Positions 45,459-57,123 of a DNA stretch of 64,000 nucleotides are shown here, piece after piece. The notes beneath the pieces were generated by a model. It worked only from the letters and a program-made list of their open reading frames with translations, was not told where the DNA came from and searched no databases. The position numbers and the translations under genes were made by a program. The stretch covers positions 53,621,959 to 53,685,958 of the forward strand of contig NC_088715.1 of the NCBI RefSeq assembly GCF_963576615.1, given 5' to 3'. Positions within the stretch are counted from its first letter, which is position 1. Each line of letters opens with the position of its first letter. Source of the stretch: Watersipora subatra (taxonomy: Eukaryota > Bryozoa > Gymnolaemata > Cheilostomatida > Watersiporidae).

Positions 45459-45972
45459 CCCTTTCCCTGAAGTAGACTCATTTATGCGTTTTCTATGGTC
45501 GACCGCCATAGACGCTTATTTGCGACTTTCCCAGCAATTGCTAGTAACTGAATTTTATTATTCGTTGATAACATAAACAACGATCTTTAGGACGTTTTAT
45601 AGTAGTGACAGTGTTGTCCAAAGACTTCTCTATAAAATTAGCCTAAAATTTAATTTTAATATTTTGGTTGAGCACTTACAACTTAAAAGCAAACAGTTTA
45701 ATTACAGTTTAAAACAAATAATTACTTATGTTGATGTTATTATAGCCGATTCAGATTTTTGTGATTACGCAGAAATAGCAATTAGCAATAGCAATAAAAT
45801 ATCAATAGCAGCACTGACTCTGATGGTGGTGAAAGTATTGGTTTTGTAAGAATAAGGAACATAGTAGGGGGTCGCTTCGTAGCCTCACATCGCTTTATCA
45901 ATGCACAGAGTATAGATACAATGAATCTTTTGAATAGCAGTGTTTTGTTAACATGTTGGCAAAATCTATGAT
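45459..45972 (+). mobile_element. piggyBac-type MITE, copy 2, right-truncated
   Basis: TTAA then CCCTTTCCCTGAAGTAGAC, similar to copy 3 at 53.9 kb up to ATGTTGGCAAAAT, where similarity stops. The right end is missing. The frame at 45,664-45,849 lies inside it and echoes the acidic ADSDFCDYA stretch of the family. Confidence 0.6.
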
Positions 45973-46999
45973 ATTGTTATAGCTCTTTTTACTGCTTTTA
46001 TAACTAAGGCAATGCTATAACAACACTATATCAAACCTAGCGTAGCTATCTCAATCAATCACATTACTGATAAATGCAATCAATGTAATAATTCAAAGTA
46101 CCTTGAGTTCAAATTTCCTATAATTCAAATAGCGTTATTGAGTTGATCTCAATCCCAGTGCGTCCACCGCATTGGAAGTCCGAACTCCAAAAGAATACCT
46201 TTTTGTCCTCCGAATCTCCCACATCAGGTTAGTTAGAGACGCCCTGCCAGCGTGTAACAATCTTATTGGATCTTTCCTTAAACGCGGAAGTTCTAGCCTG
46301 AGACGCAATAGTAGAAAAGATGTTGAGTTAGACTGACGATGTCGTTTGGTAGAATATCAAGATTCTAGACTACCTCCGCTTTCTAACTATAGCTTAGTTC
46401 ATGTTGACGTGGTTGCAGCCCATAAATCAATGTTATTGACGGTTCCTCTTCCTATGAATGTTGTGAGTCAACCTCCGCAACATTCTATTGTTCAGAGTAT
46501 ATAGACTCTGTCTTATGTTCAATTTCAACTATCTACTATATAGAGAACAGCATTTTTCTAGTGGTTGCAAGAAACAAATGTTCACATGACCTTCCCGGTA
46601 CACATTGGCAGTAAATATTAATTAGATGTAATTTACTACTCATTAATTTATTTAAAGAGTAGTAAATTTTATTTAATTCACAACTAATATTTACTACTAA
46701 TTTAATTTTACTACTTTCTCATATTAATTAAGTTTGCTTCGTACGATCGAATTGAAAAAAAAAGACCGCCATATGATTTATTTATATTACTCATATTTAG
46801 GAGTTGTCGGTAACTCAATATATCGAGAGGACAACTCATACTATTAGCTTATCAGTATTTATCGTCCATCCCTACGATGAATAGGAGGTTACGTATTATA
46901 ATAGAGGCGTGTACTAACCGGAGATTCTCTTTAATGCGCCCTAGCGGTGAAAAAAAAACCACAGAATAGACACGCCCTTATATAAAAGTAGCGGCTAAT
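45973..46999. other. Helitron 5' region, no gene seen
   Basis: Unrecognised non-coding sequence inside the Helitron, with a small AT-rich TTTACTAC repeat near 46,630-46,710. Confidence 0.4.
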
Positions 47000-47076
47000 A
47001 GTCCGAAAAGTACGGTACTCTATAAAGCGGACAGACAGATAGACAGACAGACAACGATTGTCGTTTATATAGTAGA
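47000..47076 (-). other. Helitron 5' terminus
   Basis: Minus-strand TCTACTATATAAACG then CGACAATCGTTGTCTGTCTG, preceded by A. The short inverted repeat CGACAATCG lies just inside. Confidence 0.6.
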
Positions 47077-47157
47077 TAACCACACAGTGCGGGATGCATT
47101 CTTTCGAGTGCTTTTCTCGCAGCTCAATGAACCCCAATAATCGCATTTCCTTTACCG

Positions 47158-47425
47158 CTACTTAGTGCTGTATTTTATTTAACTGTTACTATGTACTGTA
47201 TTGTATTTGACTGTTACTATGTAGTTTACTGTATTTAATTGCTACTGTGTGTTGTATTTTATTTAACTGCTACTATGTACTGTATTGTATTTGACTGTTA
47301 CTACATGTATGTAGTTTATTGTATTTAATTGCTACTGTGTGTTGTATTTTATTTAACTGTTTCTATGTACCGTATTTTATTTAACTGTTACTATGTGTTG
47401 CACTGTATTTAATGGCTTTGGTAGG
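47158..47425. repeat. degenerate tandem repeat
   Basis: Alternating units TGTATTTTATTTAACTGTTAC and ACTATGTACTGTATTGTATT of about 30 bp, just outside the Helitron. Confidence 0.7.
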
Positions 47426-48084
47426 TTTGACTGCGTAATATATAAATAGAATAGTTTAGTTTATGTATTACTTAAACAGCTGCAGATCTACTGATGCTTC
47501 AGTTTTTGCTCTTCAAAAAAAGGTATCTTTCACAGCAATTTATCCCACTTTACTATTCCAACTACCATATTTTTCGCACCATAAGGTGCACTTACATGCC
47601 TAAAAAAGTGTTTTTAAATTGAATGTACACACCTTGTATGCTTTTGATAAGTACACTACGGTCCCGTTTGTGGGCCATTTTCTAATAAAACAACAAGAGC
47701 TCCCGAGTAAACAGCTGAAGTGCACTGCTAAACGGTATTTACTTGTTAAGACATGTCCCTAAAATGGCATCGGCAAAGTGAGATGCTCATCAGGCATCAT
47801 TTACACTGGGAGGCAGTAGGGTCAAGTTACACTACTGTATGCAGGTAGCTTGCCAGAGTTTTCAAGAAAGCCAGTGTCGATATAAACCGCAAACAGCCGG
47901 CAGGTTTGACTCAGACTCTGATGAGGAGGAACCTGGCATGTTGAACAGAGTGTTAAAAGAAGAGTAAACATTTTATCCATTCGATTTGATTAAGTTCACT
48001 GTTTTGCATTTGTTGTCACTTATTTCCGTATTTTTTAAAATGCATATATAGACCACAGAATTGAGACTGATCCCTAATAAGGTG

Positions 48085-48155
48085 CACCATATATATATTT
48101 ATATATATATATATTTATATATATTTATATATATATTTATATATATGTATATACA
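48085..48155. repeat. AT microsatellite
   Basis: ATATATATTTATAT units. A similar tract follows at 48,430-48,476, next to the inverted-repeat arm. Confidence 0.8.
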
Positions 48156-48475
48156 GTAAATACAAAGATGGAAATTTTGTTAACAATAGCCCAAATTTTC
48201 CATATTTGTATTTATACAGGTAACTCTTCATTTTGGTGTTCTTAGTGTATTCTTGGTTTAGTGCTTGTGTCCTGCAACTCTTTATTTGACGATTGGTGTA
48301 AACTTAACATCCTTTTGCATCATGACATTTTAGGTAATAAACTACCGCTAAAAAATTTTTCCATCTTTGTATTTATACAGGCTCGGTGAACAACTTTGAG
48401 CACTATATCAGTGTAGTCTCAACTATCAACTGTGTATATATACATATATGTACATATATATAAATATATATATAT

Positions 48476-49100
48476 ACAGGTTCATGTATGCAATTTTGTA
48501 AGTAACTGAAATGTTAATTTTGGCAGGCGAAACAAGTTATATGTAAATGTTTGACTATACTGCTGCACTGTTCTGTTGAAGGTTTCTGTGGCGGAACTTT
48601 TGTCAGAAGAACTTCTGACATTCACATTAAGAGAATACAAATGTTTTGCTGCCAAAATTTGTAACATACCAGAAGGCTGAGTCTATATGGAACCATATTA
48701 TAAAGCCATGGCTAACTGGCCTGGAACACCTGACCTGCAAACAACAGGTTAGGGTTTAATTCCCAATAAACCTACTGGTGGTGACAGGGATGACATCCAA
48801 CCATAAATTGCTCCAGAATTGAGGTTCCCCTGCCACTGGACCCAGACATGTCCAGTTAAGATTACAGACGCATTATTTGTATAACAATGCTCTTACAAAC
48901 AGCCACATCCTCTGCCTGCACTAAGTTAAGCAGACATCATAATTGATCTTCAAGGAATTTCTCACACAATCGCTCTAAACCTTTGTACCTGTAGGGTGAT
49001 TTGGAGCCTGTTCATAGGCGGCTGCTTTACCTACTTTGTGATAGCCACCTACCTTTTCCTCAGAGACTATGACAAAAAGTTCCTTAATACAAAGATCACG
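48476..49100 (+). repeat. left arm of a long inverted repeat
   Basis: Inverse partner of 50,391-51,005. The arm contains unique sequence (GCAATTTTGTAAGTAACTGAA), a SINE and the start of a TM1 exon, in the same order as the other arm. The arms are diverged but clearly alignable. Confidence 0.8.
48690..48965 (+). repeat. tRNA-derived SINE, family 1
   Basis: Head GCCATGGCTAACTGGCCTGG..GGTTAGGGTTTAATTCCC (A- and B-box-like), then GGTGACAGGGATGACATCCAAC and CCCTGCCACTGGACCCAGAC. It lies in the left inverted-repeat arm. Confidence 0.7.
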
Positions 49101-49124
49101 GTGAAGAATACTTTGAAATTAAAG
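48995..49124 (+). pseudogene. paralogue exon 2 (TM1)
   Basis: Encodes VIWSLFIGGCFTYFVIATYL then FLRDYDKKF. Same length and phase as 21,657-21,786, with good GTAG acceptor and GTATAT donor. Open on its own. Confidence 0.85.
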
Positions 49125-49817
49125 GTATATTTTAAAGCTTAATCTTTATGGGTTACCAGCTGACCTTGACATTTAGCGCAGCCGTTTGATACTATATAAA
49201 GGAAAGAAAGGAAAGCCATCAGTTGTTAGTAGTGTTTATAAAGTTATAACTAGCATGTGCATAACTATTATGTGCCTGTCTATGACTCTCAGACCCTTAG
49301 ATCTTTTGAATCCATGGCACTGTGCAGGGACCTCCCGGAACCCTCCAGCCACTCTAGTTTTTTAAAAAAGTTTTGGATTCAATATAGAGATGCATTGTTA
49401 CGTTCTGTTGTTAGGGTTTGATATTTAAATCGACTTGTTTCTCTTATAGGATTGTTTAGATTTCTGTACAAGAAAATAGAAAAGCTCACAACTAATTTAT
49501 GCAAGGAATAGGAAACATTGTTTCTATTTGCCTAATAAACAAGGGTGCGCAAACAAACGTGTCAAGGTTAGACAACTCCAAAATGCAAACCATGCATTGC
49601 AGGTTTCTGCTTACAAATTTGCCAAACTAACTTACATTAAAAGCATGTATCACATTATTATTCATCTTGTTTGTCAAAACTCGATGATATTCATTTGAAT
49701 ATTTCCTGTTACGCTGCTTAGTTTTATTCCTAACATGCAGCACATGAAAGCCGTGATTCAAGGATACATGACTAAATACAGTTACATCAAACACCTTTTT
49801 GTATGAAGTGAAAAGTT

Positions 49818-50340
49818 AACAGGTTGCTGTTTATATGAAGTAGATATATAGCAGGTGCTTGTTTATATGAAGTACATAGCTAGCAGGTGCTTGTTTGTAT
49901 GACATACATAGATAACAGGTTCTTGTTTGTATGAAGTACATAATTAGCAGGTGCTTGTTTGTATGAAGTACATACATAGATAGCAGGTACTTGTTTATAT
50001 GAAGTACATAGATAGCAGGTGCTTGTTTGAAAGAAGTGCGTATATAGCAAGAGCTCGTTTGTGTGAAGTACATAAATAGTAAGTACTTGTTTGTATGAAG
50101 TACATAGATAGCAGGTGCTTGTCTATATGAAGTACATAGATAGCAGGTGCTTTTTTGTATGAAGTACATAAATAGCAAGTGCTTGTTTGTTTGAAGTGCA
50201 GTTATAACAGGTACCTGTTTGTATGAAGTACCTAGATAGCAATACTTGTTTTTATAAAGTACATAGATAGCAGGTACTTGTTTATATGAAGTACATAGAC
50301 AGCAGGCGATTGTTTGTATAAAGAACATAGAAAGCACTTG
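49818..50340. repeat. 32-bp minisatellite
   Basis: Units AGCAGGTGCTTGTTTGTATG + AAGTACATAGAT, about 16 copies, in the loop of the long inverted repeat. The 168-codon minus-strand frame is a by-product. Further units lie at 51,035-51,180, beyond the right arm. Confidence 0.85.
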
Positions 50341-50394
50341 TATCTAGGATATGTGTACAAGTAAATGTTTAGATAGATCTTGCGTACAGATAGA

Positions 50395-50499
50395 TCTTTG
50401 TATTTAAGAGCTTTTTGTCGCAGTCTCTGAGGAAGAGGTGGGTGGCTATCACAAAGTAGGTAAGGCAGCGGCCTATGAACACGCTCCATATCACCTTAC
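50395..50499 (-). pseudogene. inverted, truncated TM1 exon copy
   Basis: Encodes VIWSVFIGRCLTYFVIATHL then FLRDCDKK and stops at the inverted-repeat boundary. It comes from the inverted duplication of the plus-strand exon. Confidence 0.75.
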
Positions 50500-50527
50500 A
50501 GGTACAAAGGTTTACAGCTATAATGTG

Positions 50528-50790
50528 AGCAATTCCTTTAGGATCGATTATGATGCCTGCTTAACTTAGTGCAGGCAGGGGATGTGCCTGTTTGTAAGTG
50601 TTGCACAAACAATGGCTTTGTGATATTATCTAGACATGTCTGGGTCCAGTGGCAGGAGAACCTCCATGACTCGAGCAACTTAGGGTTGGATGTCACTCCT
50701 GTCACGCCAGTAGGTTCATTGGAAATTAAACCCCAACATGTTGTTTGTAGGTGTTTTAGACCATTAGGCCACTGCTATATAATACGGTTC
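50528..50790 (-). repeat. tRNA-derived SINE, family 1
   Basis: Inverse copy of the SINE at 48.7 kb, in the right arm. The plus-strand frame across it is not a gene. Confidence 0.7.
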
Positions 50791-51034
50791 TATAAGGGTT
50801 CCGCCTTCTGGTATGTTACAAATTTTGGCAGAAAAAAATTTGTAACTTTTTAATCTGCATGTTAGAAGTTCTTCTGACAAACGCTTTGTCATAGAAACCT
50901 TCAATAGAAAAGTGCAGCAGTATAGTCAAACCTTTACATGTAACTTGCTTCGTTTGCCAAAATTAACATTTCAGTTACTTCAAAAATTGCATATATGAAC
51001 CTGTATATATTTGTGTGTATTTATTTGGCACCTG

Positions 51035-51180
51035 TATATATTTGGTGCTTGTTTGTATGAAGTACATAGATAGCAGTTACTTGTTTGAAGTACGATGATA
51101 ACAGGTACTTGTTTGTTTGAAGTACGATTATAACAAGTACATGTTTGTTTGAAGTACGATGATAATAGGTACCTGTTTGT
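51035..51180. repeat. outlying 32-bp minisatellite units
   Basis: Four or five units (GTACTTGTTTGTTTGAAGTAC variants) of the same family as 49,818-50,340. Confidence 0.7.
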
Positions 51181-51696
51181 GTTGAACAATGTTTTTATTA
51201 TCATCGTGCTCATCTCCTCAATCTTAAAATAGCTACCTTTGTAAATGGGAATACTTAGGAGTTATCTTTCATTCCCCTTCAGTCATCATTTCTCTGTAAT
51301 TTTACCGATTACTTATTGTAGTTGTTTTTATATCAGTGACAAATAATCAAGGCTCTGAGATCTTCTTTAAAGTACATTGAGATTCGGTTAGCACATTTCC
51401 TGTTTATACTAAATTCGATATTAAATGATGTATGAGCAAATCTACGTTCACAGGTAAAATAGTTCAGGCTTGGCGAATGAACATAACATTGGTCTAGATT
51501 GTCTTAGATAATTTTTAAAAATTATCTATGGCTGCGTTATTATGGCTGCATTCAGGCATCTTGTTTTTCACAGGAAGTAATTTCTCCTATGTCTATGTGT
51601 AAAATTTGATTAATATTCACAAATTAAAGGAGCCGCCAGTTTTTAAAAAGATCAGTTGAAAGATTTGTTTAAATTTTATGGAATATGACTCCAAAG

Positions 51697-51845
51697 TTTC
51701 CCACAGTGACCATCTGTAACCAGAACTACTGGAGGAAGAAGTATAGCACTTCCCCAGACATGCCTGAGGCTCAAGTTTCTATGTTTAGAAAAATTCTCTC
51801 TGATCTCTACCTTGGTTATGTGCCTTCTCCAGCTTGAAATGACAA
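51697..51845 (+). pseudogene. paralogue exon 3 (FPTVTICN)
   Basis: Encodes FPTVTICNQNYWRKKYSTSP through LSDLYLGYVPSPA, then TGA shortly before a GTGAG donor. Confidence 0.85.
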
Positions 51846-52639
51846 GTGAGTCATAGCCTGCTTCGCTTAATTACATTTCATTCTAGAACATTCTTAGATT
51901 GTAAACAGCTCACAATAATATACTATCAGGGAGTTCTATTCTATCTCTCGCCAGTCGCTTTCAGCCTTCAATCATAATATCACTGTCTTATATTTATCAG
52001 ATTTGACTTCTATCAAATCTTTGAAATCATTCTAAGCAAAACATATTGTAAACCTCAAACAAAACTCATCATCTCTGATACTCCAAAAATTATTTAATTG
52101 TAGAAATTGACGATACAGACAATCCTCATTTGTGCAGACTGCACCATGTCTGAACATTGCAAAATGTTCGGACATCTCAAAAAGTCTTGACATTGAAAGT
52201 TAAGTACTGTACAGTACTGTGCATTACACACCCTGTATTGCCTCTGTACACATACTCCTAGGCTACAATATACACATACAGTATACATGAGAGTGAAACA
52301 TGGTTTTACTTGCATTAGGATGCGGTGCAAAATTTATATCAGCAATAACAAACAAAAATTACAATACAACACTGGCGGCGAACTCACATATGGCGCTAGG
52401 GCTACCAATTAGTCAAATTTGTCATTCGTTGAATGGACGCGACTGCATCAGACAATGGCTCGAACATCGAATTTTGACAACATAATCGTAGGTCTTGGGA
52501 AGTGAAGTATGAAAAAGTGTGAATCGACTGTAATTGTGCATGGAGTCAACTATATTTTAATGTTTTCAAATGCTGAATTCCCGCTAAGGAGATATCTGGT
52601 TGACACTGAAGATGGTCAGCAGTCAGCATGGTTTAAACC

Positions 52640-53097
52640 CCTGAAGATAAACTTACACAAAACTTTAGTAAATTTTATCAAAAACTATTGGCATTTTTCT
52701 ATCATTTGTGATTGTTTTTGATGCTTGAGGCGATCTGACCATCAGGATGTTTTAAGAATAAAATCAATAAAACTTGAGCGCGGATAAAATGCTCAGAAGT
52801 TTTATACACGTGAAATGATGTCACTAGTTGCTATCACTGCTATAGTTGATATCGACTATTGCGCTCAAGTGGCTGTATTACGTGTATTTTTTCTGTTGGT
52901 CTGTTTCCAACTATAGATGTCATAATCATGTTTTCATTTGACCCTAGCGTTTTAACCGCTATCAAGTTTTTGGCGATTTTAATCTTGCAACATTCTGGCC
53001 ATCAAATCACCTCAAACATCAAAAGTGATTGCAAAGGATAAGAAATACCGATACTTTATGCCCAAATCAGCTAAAACTTTGTGTGAGCTCATCTTAA
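52640..53097. mobile_element. palindromic MITE, copy 4
   Basis: Best preserved copy: AAACTTACACAAAACTTTAG at the left and CTAAAACTTTGTGTGAGCTC at the right are inverse of each other. The interior mirrors itself (ATGATGTCACTAGTTGC, GATGTCATAATCATG, ACCGCTATCAAG). Confidence 0.7.
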
Positions 53098-53723
53098 TTT
53101 GACTCACCAAGCATAATTTGGAATTTTTGGTTTTGAACTATTGGCCTATCGATGAAATATAAACGAATTTTTTACCAAGTGAAAATAAAACTACCATGAT
53201 AGGTTTTGACATTTTCCACATTTCAAATCAAACAAACTTTAGATACCTTAAGCTAAAACAAAACTAATTCCGCATTACCAACAATTGGAAAAAAATTTCA
53301 TGTTCTTAAAATACTGATCTTGTTTCCTATTAAGTGATATTTCTCTGTAACAACTGCATAAACTATGTAATTTGCTTAAATTGTGATCATTTCCCGTATC
53401 AAAAAACTAAGTCCTCTATGTGGATTAATATAACCTATCAAAAGCCAAGTGTTGAACCAGAGAAACCAATGAGTGATTGCCATCAGTATTGGCAATCAAT
53501 ATTATACACATTTGTAAATAGCTGTAAAAGCAGATTGTCAGTATGTGCTCAACACCACATTACCTGACAAGTATGTTTATAGTTGGCATGGCCAACTATA
53601 AACATACTTGTCACCTTTTTGGTAAACAATATTTTACCAAAAAGGTGGTTCTATTGCATAATAAACATGTATGTTTGCTTTTGTGAGTATCATTTCTATG
53701 GAGTACCAACCCCAGCTTCAGTA

Positions 53724-55020
53724 ATCTGCTTTCAACGCCCTGGAGATCCAGGAATAGCTGACGAAGTGCTTTTATTAAAATGCATGTTTTAGTTAAAGAG
53801 ATTGCGATTTGACAAGTTTTAATTTTCTTGGTAAAACTTAGACTAAATACCAAAGAATATCATTTTTATATTTTTGTGTTTAAACGTGTTTATCCCTTTT
53901 GCTGCCAAAGACGGAATTATGCGTTTTGTAAGGTCAAGTGCCACAGACACATTTTGCGACTTTCCCAGCAGTTGCATAGTAACTTCATTTTATTATTCGT
54001 TGACAACATTGCCCACGGCCTTTAAGACTTTTATGATATTGACAGCGCCGTTTAAAAATATCTCTATAAAACTAGCCTAAAATAACGAAGCAATTTTAAA
54101 GTTTTGTTCGAAAACTACTAAACTAAAAACAAACAAACAAATTTTTGTGTAAGTTTTGCTAAGCACCGCAGGTCAGAAAACAGGTCATTACTTATGTTGA
54201 TGATGTTACAGATAATTCAGATTTAGATTTTTGTGATTATACAGACAATTAAAATAGCAAAAGTGACTCTGATAGTGGTGAAAGTAATAGTTTTGTAAGA
54301 ATAAGGAAACATTGTGGAGGATTGTCTTAGCTTCGTAGCGATCACTTCAAATAGCTTTATCATTGCACAAATTATAGACACATTGAATTTTTTGCATAGC
54401 AGAGTTAGTGAAAATGTTGGCAAAATAAAATATCTTACAAAAATGTTCTAGATTGAGTTTTAAATTGAAAAAATATTGTATACATATCCTGAAGCGATAT
54501 CGGCAACATTCAGTAAAATGGCTGGCACTTGGCCAATAGCCGAATTCGTACATGGTTGGCAGTGAAAGGGTTATATTTGATTTTCAATGACATAATAGTA
54601 CCCGGCAGTTTATTGGGCCGTCAGAGAGATTGTCATGTGTAATAACTATACACACAATTATTCTGGAATGCTAATAGGTGGTTTGGTTGGCACTGTTGCT
54701 AGAGAGTTGGTTATGAGGCTAACATTCAAAAGTTTGAATCCCCTTTGCAGTCTTTATTTCAGCATTTATTCAGAGCAGAGAAACCAATCCTCCAATAGGA
54801 TAATTCCTTGTGGTGATAGGTTTTTAAATAAAGTGTTTATTCCAATAACTATTTGAGTATGATTCAATGATTGTGTGCTAAAAAATTGACATCATTAGCT
54901 TTAGTCTTGACATTATGAGACTCTTACTACATGACTTAAAACCAGAATTTAGTGTTTTAGTAGGATAACTCCAAAATCACTGACAATTTCGTAGCTCATA
55001 GCTCATAAGATTTGTGATAA
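53724..55020. repeat. tandem duplication, unit A (with MITE)
   Basis: Aligns with 55,038-55,665 on both sides of the inserted piggyBac-type MITE (CTTTCAACGCCCTGGAGATCC.., then GAGAGATTGTCATGTGTAAT..). Confidence 0.8.
53894..54570 (+). mobile_element. piggyBac-type MITE, copy 3
   Basis: 677 bp with CCCTTTTGCTGCC and GGCAGTGAAAGGG ends, flanked by TTAT on both sides. The MITE-free duplicate also reads TTAT, so the target was TTAT and not a mutated TTAA. Confidence 0.75.
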
Positions 55021-55037
55021 ATATGGTCTTAACCAAT

Positions 55038-55665
55038 CCGCTTTCAACTGCCAGATATCCAAGAATAGCTGACGAATTGCTTTTATTTACAAATATGTTT
55101 TAGTTGAAGAGATTGTGATTTTTCTAGCATTTGTCATCTTGGTAAAACTTAGACTAACTACCAAAGATAACATCTTTTTTATATTCATGAGTTTATACAT
55201 GTTTATATTTGATTTGCTCTGACATGTTAGTACCTGGCAGTCTAGTAGGCAGTGAGAGAGATTGTCATGTGTAATAACTATACATACAATTATTCTGGAA
55301 TGCTAATAAGTGGTTGATTGACACTGTTGCTAGAGAGTTGGTTATGAGGCTAAAATTTAAGAGTTTGAATCTCGTTTGCAGTCTTTATTTCAACATTCAA
55401 TCAGAACAAGACACTGATCATTCCATAGGATATTTTCTTGTGGTGATAGGTTTTTAAATAAAGTGTTTATTTCTATAATTATTTGTGTACGATTTAATGA
55501 TTATGTGCTGAAACAAGTTTAACTTCAATAACTTTTGTCTTGACATTATGAGACTCTTACTAGATGACTTCAAACCAGCAAGAAAGAATTTAGTGTTTTA
55601 GTAGGATAACTTCAAAATTACTGATAACTACGTAGCTCATAGCTCATAAAATTTGTGATAATTAC
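55038..55665. repeat. tandem duplication, unit B (MITE-free)
   Basis: Homologous to unit A without the MITE, so it shows the empty insertion site GTTTATATTTG at about 55,200. Unit A and unit B both contain a tRNA-like GCTAGAGAGTTGGTTATGAG..GTTTGAATC stretch. Confidence 0.8.
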
Positions 55666-55762
55666 GGTATCCCAATAGGAAAAACGATTTGTCTGTTAAC
55701 TATTGAGGAGTAGAAAAGCCATTGAGGAACTCTTCGACATATAGGCCGGTAACTTATGGCAG

Positions 55763-55940
55763 GTACAACTGGAGCGATCCATATTTGATGAGTATTGTGA
55801 ACATGTCTCGGAATGGCATATACAAAATGCTGAGGTCATCAACTCACCATCAATGATGAATGAGACCTTCTTTACCTGCTTCATAAAGGGACAGACAACT
55901 CCTTGTCATACAGTATTAAATCAAATAAGAACTGTTGTTG
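55763..55940 (+). pseudogene. paralogue exon 4, frameshifted
   Basis: Starts YNWSDPYLMSI in the expected phase, then needs another frame to reach MMNETFFTCFIKGQTTPCHT. Four bases shorter than its counterpart. Confidence 0.8.
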
Positions 55941-56041
55941 GTAGGTTATATTACATATATGTTCTCAAGCACTTCCAATGGATTGCCGTGATTTGTCTTC
56001 CTTGTAACATGGTTCACTAATTGCTTGGAATGTCATTTTAG

Positions 56042-56178
56042 GCTATTGCTTCCAGTTTAACGGGAAAGGCACCTTCGAGTCAAACTCAGCAGGCAGAACT
56101 GGAGGCATTTCATTTATGCTTGACGCTATTACTTGAGAGTATTATATTGGGCTTTTCTCCTCTTCGGAGGGGTTTTCT
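56042..56178 (+). pseudogene. paralogue exon 5, uninterrupted, one stop
   Basis: 137 bp. YCFQFNGKGTFE, GGISFMLDAIT, TGA, EYYIGLFSSSEGFS, with a GTAAGT donor. It aligns across the point where the Polinton-like element enters the first gene. Confidence 0.85.
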
Positions 56179-56282
56179 GTAAGTTTCTTGAAAATCCAGT
56201 TTTTAAAAAGTTATAATTACACCTGAAGATGTGACGATGCAAGGAAAACAGTCGCTGCTAATGCAAGAAGAAGAACTAGTGC

Positions 56283-56460
56283 AAGAAATAACAATTGGTA
56301 ATGCAGGCACTGATTACTGCACGCAGATATTGGTTGTAATGCATGCACTGATTGTAATGTAGGCACTGATTGTAATGCAGGCACTGATTTTAATGCCAGC
56401 ACTGACTGTAATGCAGGCACTGATTGTAAGGCAGGCACTGATTTTAATGCAGGCACTGAT
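56283..56460. repeat. 18-bp minisatellite
   Basis: GTAATGCAGGCACTGATT units, about nine, between channel pseudogene exons 5 and 6. Confidence 0.85.
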
Positions 56461-56871
56461 TGTCAATTATAGTGTGAAATTATAAATGATAGTAGACAGT
56501 AATAGAGACAGCAGGGAGCTAATAAAACAAGCACAAGTAGATTGTTTTCACACAACTAAGCAATGCATGATATCAAGCCTGACCAGGTCTCTGCGATACA
56601 AACTATTGATTTAGTGTGTGGTATTTGGGATATAACCGATCAGCATGTGATACACATGTGGTCAAATGTGATTACAAAAGGAATACAAACAACATGTATG
56701 TGATACACTTCTGGTAAAATTTGATCACAAAAGTGATGCAAAACACATGCAATCACAAATTTACAGGCAAATACCTGTTTGCCAAATAATGCTAGCAAAT
56801 AGCCTTTAGCAAACTCGCAGAACATCAAAGTTGTCGATGTTATTGCTAAATACTGTTGCTGTATTCTCCAG

Positions 56872-56970
56872 GTTCTTTTGCATGACTACACAACGGTTCC
56901 TTTAATGGCTGAGCTCGTTTACGGCATTCCGACAGGTATAGAAATTATCATGAACATCCAAAAAACTGAA
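56872..56970 (+). pseudogene. paralogue exon 6, open
   Basis: 99 bp. VLLHDYTTVPLMAELVYGI, with intact splice signals. Confidence 0.8.
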
Positions 56971-57123
56971 GTGAGTGACTTTTGAGGAATTGTCTTCTAT
57001 CGAATATCTAATTAGCCTTACTAAAAAATTGTTAAAGAACTCTCGACAACAATTGCCATGATGTTTTATTATCTTGCAATATTCTAAATTATGTCTATGC
57101 GCAGGTAATTCATGTTCTCATAG

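Larger units (their letters stand above)
38827..47076 (-). mobile_element. full-length Helitron
   Basis: 8,250 bp on the minus strand. The 5' end is TCTACTATATAAACGACAATC followed by a GTCTGTCTGTC tract. The 3' end is ACGGGTAATTCAGCTAG with a short hairpin 12 bp inside. The flanking bases are A before TC and T after CTAG, as Helitrons insert between A and T without target duplication. Between lie a RepHel gene, a 3' tail of 0.84 kb, and a 2.3-kb 5' region with 219-bp tandem repeats and a nested piggyBac-type MITE. Confidence 0.8.
50391..51005 (-). repeat. right arm of the long inverted repeat
   Basis: Reverse complement of the left arm. It ends inside the TM1 exon copy, at ACAAAGATC. Confidence 0.8.

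Noticed and set aside
47575-48085. Possible MITE bounded by ATAAGGTGCAC motifs
   Set aside because: The motifs are in direct orientation and no target duplication or second copy was found.
49831-50337. 168-codon minus-strand frame
   Set aside because: Translation of the 32-bp minisatellite.
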